Below are positions 59,016 through 64,000 of a DNA stretch of 64,000 nt, piece by piece (positions within the stretch are counted from its first letter, which is position 1; every line of letters starts with the position of its first letter). The stretch is from Cristatella mucedo (taxonomy: Eukaryota > Bryozoa > Phylactolaemata > Cristatellidae): assembly GCA_009760855.2 (NCBI GenBank), contig WPIO01000002.1, positions 3,020,501 to 3,084,500 of the forward strand. The letters run 5' to 3'. The position numbers were made by a program, and so were the translations under genes. The notes below the pieces were generated by a model that saw only the letters and a list, made by a program, of their open reading frames with translations, had not been told where the DNA came from and did no database searches.

Positions 59016-61747
59016 GGTATCAATTCCTATGCCCTCCTTGGCTCAGCTACGCTCCTCACTCCTTTTTCGGTTGCGATTAAGTCTGTTGGCAACCGTATCC
59101 ACACCGAAAACCGCTCCGGCTTCTAGGACGACATGTATATTTTTCCAAGTATAACAACCATCTAGTATGTGTGGCTGTTCTAAGTAGCTGACGGAGCTAC
59201 GTAGGTGCATGCATACGATCTAGTCAACCCACATCGCTCACCTGGTTAGGCCGCTCTTTGTGACTGGAGACTGAGCGGCGGTAGCCAACGACGCTTTCTC
59301 CCGTCATTGTCAGTGGCGGTGTCATCCTATTCATGGTGATATCGTGCTAAGCGAAAGCCATTTCGTCGAACAGACGACTTGAGGGTGGGCGTTCGAGGCG
59401 GTAAGAGATTTCCCGTGATCAATAATCGATTCCTCTGGGTTAGGTTTTATACTTTCCATTAGCAGGTGCTCGACGACTACCCAAATTCGATGTGGGAGTC
59501 AGGGTAGCACAAGAACTGACCCTGGTTTTTAAACCGACTCGTTTAAATAGAAATCGTCAAAGCTGCAGATTTGCTTCATGCTTCAGCACTTACTACAATT
59601 GATCGTGCTTGGTCATGAGACGTGCTTTTGTCGTCAATAATAAAGCTGAGGAGTGTAGATTTTTGTGCAGGGGTTGCCGATTTTGCTGTCACTGTCGGCT
59701 TGAAATCCTGAAAAGGTAGCTAGCAGCGTAGAAAAAAGAAGGATACACATGCGTGGAGCAGCTGCATGGGGTTTCTTTCGTTTGTTGAATATGCCATGTG
59801 TCCAATATGTTACTTTCTCGGCGCCGGAGAAAGCTTGAGATTCGGATAAAAAAATTATGAGGAGTAAAGGATTTAGCGTACCCGCACAGCCAACCACGAA
59901 CACGGCAATTCACTAGAAGTTGGGAGAATGGCAAGCTGAATGCAGAATGGCCGAGCTTGATTACTAACCGCCGGCGTCAGAGACAGTTGTACCAACTCGA
60001 AGCATCGTGCTGTATCGTCGGTCACAGCCTGCATAAAGCGAGCGAAGGAGAAACTGACGATATTGAGCTCGGCGAAGTTCTCTCGTCTTTAAAATTCTCC
60101 GGTGAATGCGTGTGATCTGCTTGGAGTGTGGTTTCCCTTTGTTGCTCAAAATTTGCTAAAGATAAAACGATACCATCAGTGTCGCAGATCAAGGTTACGT
60201 CTGTGAGAGAAGCCAGAAATAGCTTATTCTTTCGTAGAAAAAAAAATAACTCGCAGAATATCTTGGGAGAGCTGAGGTGACGCCATTTAAAGCAGGTTTT
60301 TCGGTATGCCGCGGTTGGCGAGTTATTTTATGAAATTATTGTATGACCAACCGACACCAGACGAACTTGAACTGAGTTCTTATTTTGGCTGTTATATTGT
60401 GCTACGAACACGCAGCCAATGCATTATGAATTTGTAGAGGACACCGAATAAAAGTCGGTGCGTGCGAGTATGATCCACTTGACTGTACGAGTTTAGAATC
60501 AGCACATCGAACGGACCTGGGCAATTAAGTATTGCCTTGCGGTATCGCGTCTGGACGACGTAGCCACACCATGTCGTAGTCGGCGAGCAAATGCCGGTAC
60601 TGCTGGTTCTGCTGTTTGTCTTATGCTATGGCCAAGCAGCAAGTACTCGACAGACGGCTCTGGTTGGCTGGTACTTTTCCTATTCCTTACCGGATGTGTT
60701 CTGCCCTTGTAAGGTGAGTTGGAAAATGCCCTGACACGAACTGATGATCTACTGCAATGGCTATACCTAACCATCAGTAGCCGGCAGCTGCAGTAGTAAG
60801 CAGCAACAGAAGGCAGCCGTTAGCAGCAACTTCGCTATTGTCGGGCTGTTGATGCATGTACTCTTCTCAACACCCGTTGTTGCACATTATTCCACCTGAA
60901 AGTAACAACCGTATCTCTCGAGATGCTGCAACTCTTTTTACTCCTCTACTGTTAGATTGCTCAGACATGCCCGTGTCAGTAGTGTGGAATTCGCACCACT
61001 ACCCTCTGTAAATAGACGTTATTATTGGTAATCAACGTCTGATTCACTCGTCATGGGGCCGTTCCCTAAGGGGAATGCGCAAAAGACTAACTTCTCGTCA
61101 CAACAGCAATCTTGCTTGAGCAAATGTAGGCAGAAGTACCGAATACCTTCGTGGATCCGTCTGCTCGTAATGCAGACAGGTTATTTGCGACATACCTTGA
61201 TGCATGGCTGGCAAAAATCCTATGATTTTCTATGTCAAAGCTGAGGAAAAGTCACATCTTGAGATGGAACACAGCATCACATTTCAGCCTCTTTGCCACT
61301 TTTGGCAACTTCCGGTCTAGCTTTGGTGTTCAAAGCTTGTCCTGACCGTACCATCTGATCATTGTGTATCCAGGAGTCCTAGGTAATATCTCGACCCATT
61401 CTATGTGGGTGTACGTGGGTTACTAATCAATGGTTGCTGCACATTGGCTTGGAACCCAAGTCTACGAGAGTACTGGTTGAGCCTGTCAAGGATTGACCAT
61501 TAGTTTGACAAGCACTGTTGTAGTTACTAGCTGCCTTAGATTAAGGAACACTGATGATTTTCGTGTGATCACAGCCTAATGAGTGTGCCAGTCTTAGCGC
61601 AAACGAAGTCGTTCGTAGAGGTACTGCATTTATTCAAATGGCAGATTGCCCTCACTTATGGTCAGACCACATCAAATCTTGGTGTTAGCACTTATGATGA
61701 TTGCCTGCTTGAGCCTTTGACATCTGGAGAAGTTGACAAGTGATAGT

Positions 61748-61905
61748 GCCGCGCTGGTTTAGCCCAGTGGTTAAAATGCTCGCCCTTAACGACCGAGGTC
61801 AAGGTGAATGTATTGTGAATGTGAATGATTGAGGTTGTGGGGTCGAGCCCGTGGCATATATGAAGCACCTGAATAGAGATACAGTTCTCTTAGGCCGCAA
61901 TACAC
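61748..61905 (+). mobile_element. tRNA-derived SINE (family C) with internal insertion
   Basis: Head CTGGTTTAGCCCAGTGGTTA, B-box-like TTGTGGGGTCGAGCCC, tail GAGATACAGTTCTCTTAGGC. A short GTGAATGTATT repeat splits the region between the boxes. Confidence 0.7.
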
Positions 61906-62789
61906 ATTTTTTATTTCTTATTTATATTTAGTTATATAACGCGACATCTTCACAATACAGACACTGCTTCTTGTGCCTGTTACTTGGACTGGATTCACGT
62001 CACGAGCTAGCAAAGTCTTTTCTATGCATGTCACCTCTTTCCAAAAGGTCTGCGTTGTAGCTGCAGTGCTTTTGTAGTGGCTTCATATATATCGGCTTGT
62101 ATTTTATGTTCGTAGTTTTTTTTCACTTTATTTTTACTTAGGCTCAAACAGTGCGAGCCATAATAGAAGTGATCAGGAAGTAGAGTGCGTAGAGTAGTTA
62201 GGTGTGCAGCAGTAACCGAGGCTTCATCATTGTTAGTATGCTAGTGGTTGTAGAAGCATGAGATAGCTATCAAATGCTGTGTAACTTGAATTGCTTGACC
62301 CTCTGATGCGGTCATTTTGATCCGGAGACATTGCACTATGTAGATGTTGACTGCAACTATGTTGATCGTGGTCCAGCAGGTCCAGTTGTCCTTTTCTTCT
62401 CTTTTTGCCTCTTTTACTATCCTTTTGCAAATCGATCTGTTATGATAGATTACTCAAATTACGCCCATGAATTATATGTGCAGCATGCGCAAGGTGTTTT
62501 AGACACGTCTTTCCAACCAAGGTGGTAAGTCTCTGAGGCCTCAGAACCTGGTTTGGACTCCACAGGCATACTCTTCCAGTGTTAATTGCTGGGCTGCACA
62601 GGCTTGCCGAGATCTGATGATATCTCGGTTGAGCACCGCTTTGTTGTTTCCATGTCTCTTGAGCTCTGGCAGTGCCTGCTTCGATCGTCAAAATAACTAG
62701 CGAAGGTGTTGCTCAGCGCAATTTATGCCAAATACCCACTTGCCATCATGCTTACGCTATCTCTCTCTTCTCTCTCTTGGCTTCTGCAG

Positions 62790-64000
62790 ATATTGAGCTC
62801 ACATCCTGATCCAGCATCATCCTGGCTGATTTGTCGAAGCAGCGGCTGCTCATTGCACGGTGTGCCGCTGGCCGAGGATGCTGGTACCACCTCACTGCAC
62901 CTGCAGTTGCAACCGCTTGGCGATGCCGCCGGCGGCAGTGGGTTCGCAGGTGCTTGCTCTGCTAACTCCAGTGCCTGCGTCGAAGTGCAAGTCCTCGAGG
63001 AAGACGATGCTGCGATGCCGGCGGCAGTAGCAGCAGCCGGCTGTTGCCGGCCTGTCTGCGCACCAGAGCTCGACCTTATTGCTGCAATGGTGTTTTGTCA
63101 AGCAACGTCTGCTTTGCCGCCACCGGATGCTCGGCTGCTCGCAGTCCTATACGGCGCGGCAATTCTGAACGTCGAGCCCGACACGCTGGCGATGTCGTTC
63201 CCATCCACACTGCCACCGAATGCGGTCGTGCTCGGCGCCAGCGCACTCGCACCAGCATGGCGAGCTCCGGTCGGCGATGGTGGCGGCACTGACGCCGGCA
63301 GCAAGTGCGCCTCGACGTTCTCGCTGCACTGGCGGCTTCCCTGCATCAAAGTCGTTGCCGAGGCTGAGTACTATGCGGAGGCCATGGACGCGGCGTTCAC
63401 AAAGTCACTTGCTGCGACCGAGCGCGCCACCGCCGACGAAGGCGCAGCGAGCCGGTCTCCCTCGTGGTGGACGTTGTACGCCGTCGGCAGCTTGCAGCAG
63501 CAGCAGCGCCGGCAGCAGCGAAAGCAGTGGCGGGGAGCCGCGGCAGTGCGAGCCCCGCTGAGCACACCGCTTCCGTCCATGGTTGAGGCTAGCGGCAAAG
63601 TGCTGCACTCGACTTACGGGTCGTCGCATTCTCAGATTGTCGCGCTATCACTGGCTGCCGAGCTTCACCGCGCCAGCTCTGCCTCCGGCCCTGCGCACCT
63701 TCCGGCTGACTGGCCAGCGGCCACGCTGCTGGCGTGGTCGCCGAGTCCCACGAGCATTCGGCTGCCGTCCGATGCTGTATCGACTGGCCGAGGCGGCAGC
63801 AGCAGCAGCAGGAGCAGTGCCCAGCCTTCTGGTACCGTGAGGCCGATCGTCAGCGAATTGCCAATGCTAGCCAGTCCAGCAGTGAGCATAGAGGAGGCCA
63901 TGGGTGGCAGCAGCAGGAGCAGCAACAGCTGGCAGCAAACCACAGTGCAAGATCGACGAACGACGTCGGCACCTGGCTTAGACGATTTCCTTTTTCCTAG
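62790..64000 (+). CDS. Partial coding exon of an unidentified gene, open to the window edge
   Basis: Behind a pyrimidine-rich acceptor (CTTCTGCAG), one frame runs 403 codons without a stop to the last base. The exon begins ILSSHPDPASSWLICRSSGC. It has many alanines, serines and cysteines in its first third, QQQQ and RQQRKQW near 63500, a run of serines near 63800 and ends APGLDDFLFP. I see no signal peptide or membrane helix. GC content and codon third positions contrast with the AT-richer flank, as in the receptor's first exon. I do not recognise the family. The 5' exons and the 3' end are missing, and 62790 is an inferred splice site, not a start codon. Confidence 0.75.
   Translation, partial: MLSSHPDPASSWLICRSSGCSLHGVPLAEDAGTTSLHLQLQPLGDAAGGSGFAGACSANSSACVEVQVLEEDDAAMPAAVAAAGCCRPVCAPELDLIAAMVFCQATSALPPPDARLLAVLYGAAILNVEPDTLAMSFPSTLPPNAVVLGASALAPAWRAPVGDGGGTDAGSKCASTFSLHWRLPCIKVVAEAEYYAEAMDAAFTKSLAATERATADEGAASRSPSWWTLYAVGSLQQQQRRQQRKQWRGAAAVRAPLSTPLPSMVEASGKVLHSTYGSSHSQIVALSLAAELHRASSASGPAHLPADWPAATLLAWSPSPTSIRLPSDAVSTGRGGSSSSRSSAQPSGTVRPIVSELPMLASPAVSIEEAMGGSSRSSNSWQQTTVQDRRTTSAPGLDDFLFP

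Larger units (their letters stand above)
52613..62789. other. Unassigned region between NELFCD and the right-edge gene
   Basis: No gene is recognised here with confidence. It contains the LINE and SINE copies listed separately and several coding-looking islands (53336-53608 and 53675-53947; 55390-55671 minus; 56599-56781 and 57181-57374 plus). The start of this region should include the NELFCD 3' untranslated region, and its end may hold upstream exons of the gene that begins to show at 62790. Confidence 0.5.

Noticed and set aside
61583-61741. 52-codon frame starting MSVPVLAQTK as a possible upstream exon of the right-edge gene
   Set aside because: It ends in a stop and has no good donor, so it cannot be joined to 62790 with confidence.
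1-64000. CRISPR arrays, phage, insertion sequences or bacterial operons
   Set aside because: The split genes, microsatellites and SINE/LINE content are those of an animal genome. No direct-repeat/spacer pattern was seen.

Overview
The window is nuclear DNA from an animal, most likely an invertebrate. Genes are split by GT-AG introns of about 0.1-6 kb. The space between exons is full of CA/GT microsatellites, 5'-truncated non-LTR retrotransposons (LINEs) and tRNA-derived SINEs. There are no operons, bacterial ribosome binding sites or CRISPR arrays. I cannot name the species. The two recognisable genes are a MET/RON-type receptor tyrosine kinase and the transcription pausing factor NELF-C/D, and neither is restricted to a single phylum.

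Layout. Positions 1-7491 show no gene. Positions 7492-28385 on the minus strand hold a complete MET-family receptor. I rebuilt it by hand as 20 coding exons whose phases all match, giving about 1437 codons in the order signal peptide, Sema, PSI, four IPT domains, one membrane helix and a tyrosine kinase with all catalytic residues. Positions 28386-30336 form a GC-rich spacer between two start codons that point away from each other. Positions 30337-52612 on the plus strand hold NELFCD in 17 coding exons, counting one extra in-frame 44-codon exon that the human protein lacks. Positions 52613-62789 carry mobile elements and a few coding-looking islands that I could not assign to a gene. From 62790 to the right edge a GC-rich frame stays open for 403 codons. 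It is the start of an unidentified gene that continues past the window.

Roles. The receptor would sit in the plasma membrane and signal through tyrosine phosphorylation. NELF-C/D is a subunit of the nuclear complex that holds RNA polymerase II in promoter-proximal pausing. They are neighbours sharing a possible bidirectional promoter, and nothing in the sequence links them in one pathway.

Mobile elements. A LINE with APE endonuclease and reverse transcriptase fragments ends in a conserved tail plus (TTA)n. A tRNA-headed SINE family carries almost the same tail core, which suggests it is mobilised by that LINE. A second LINE family ends in (TACA)n, and one copy of it lies inside a copy of the first.
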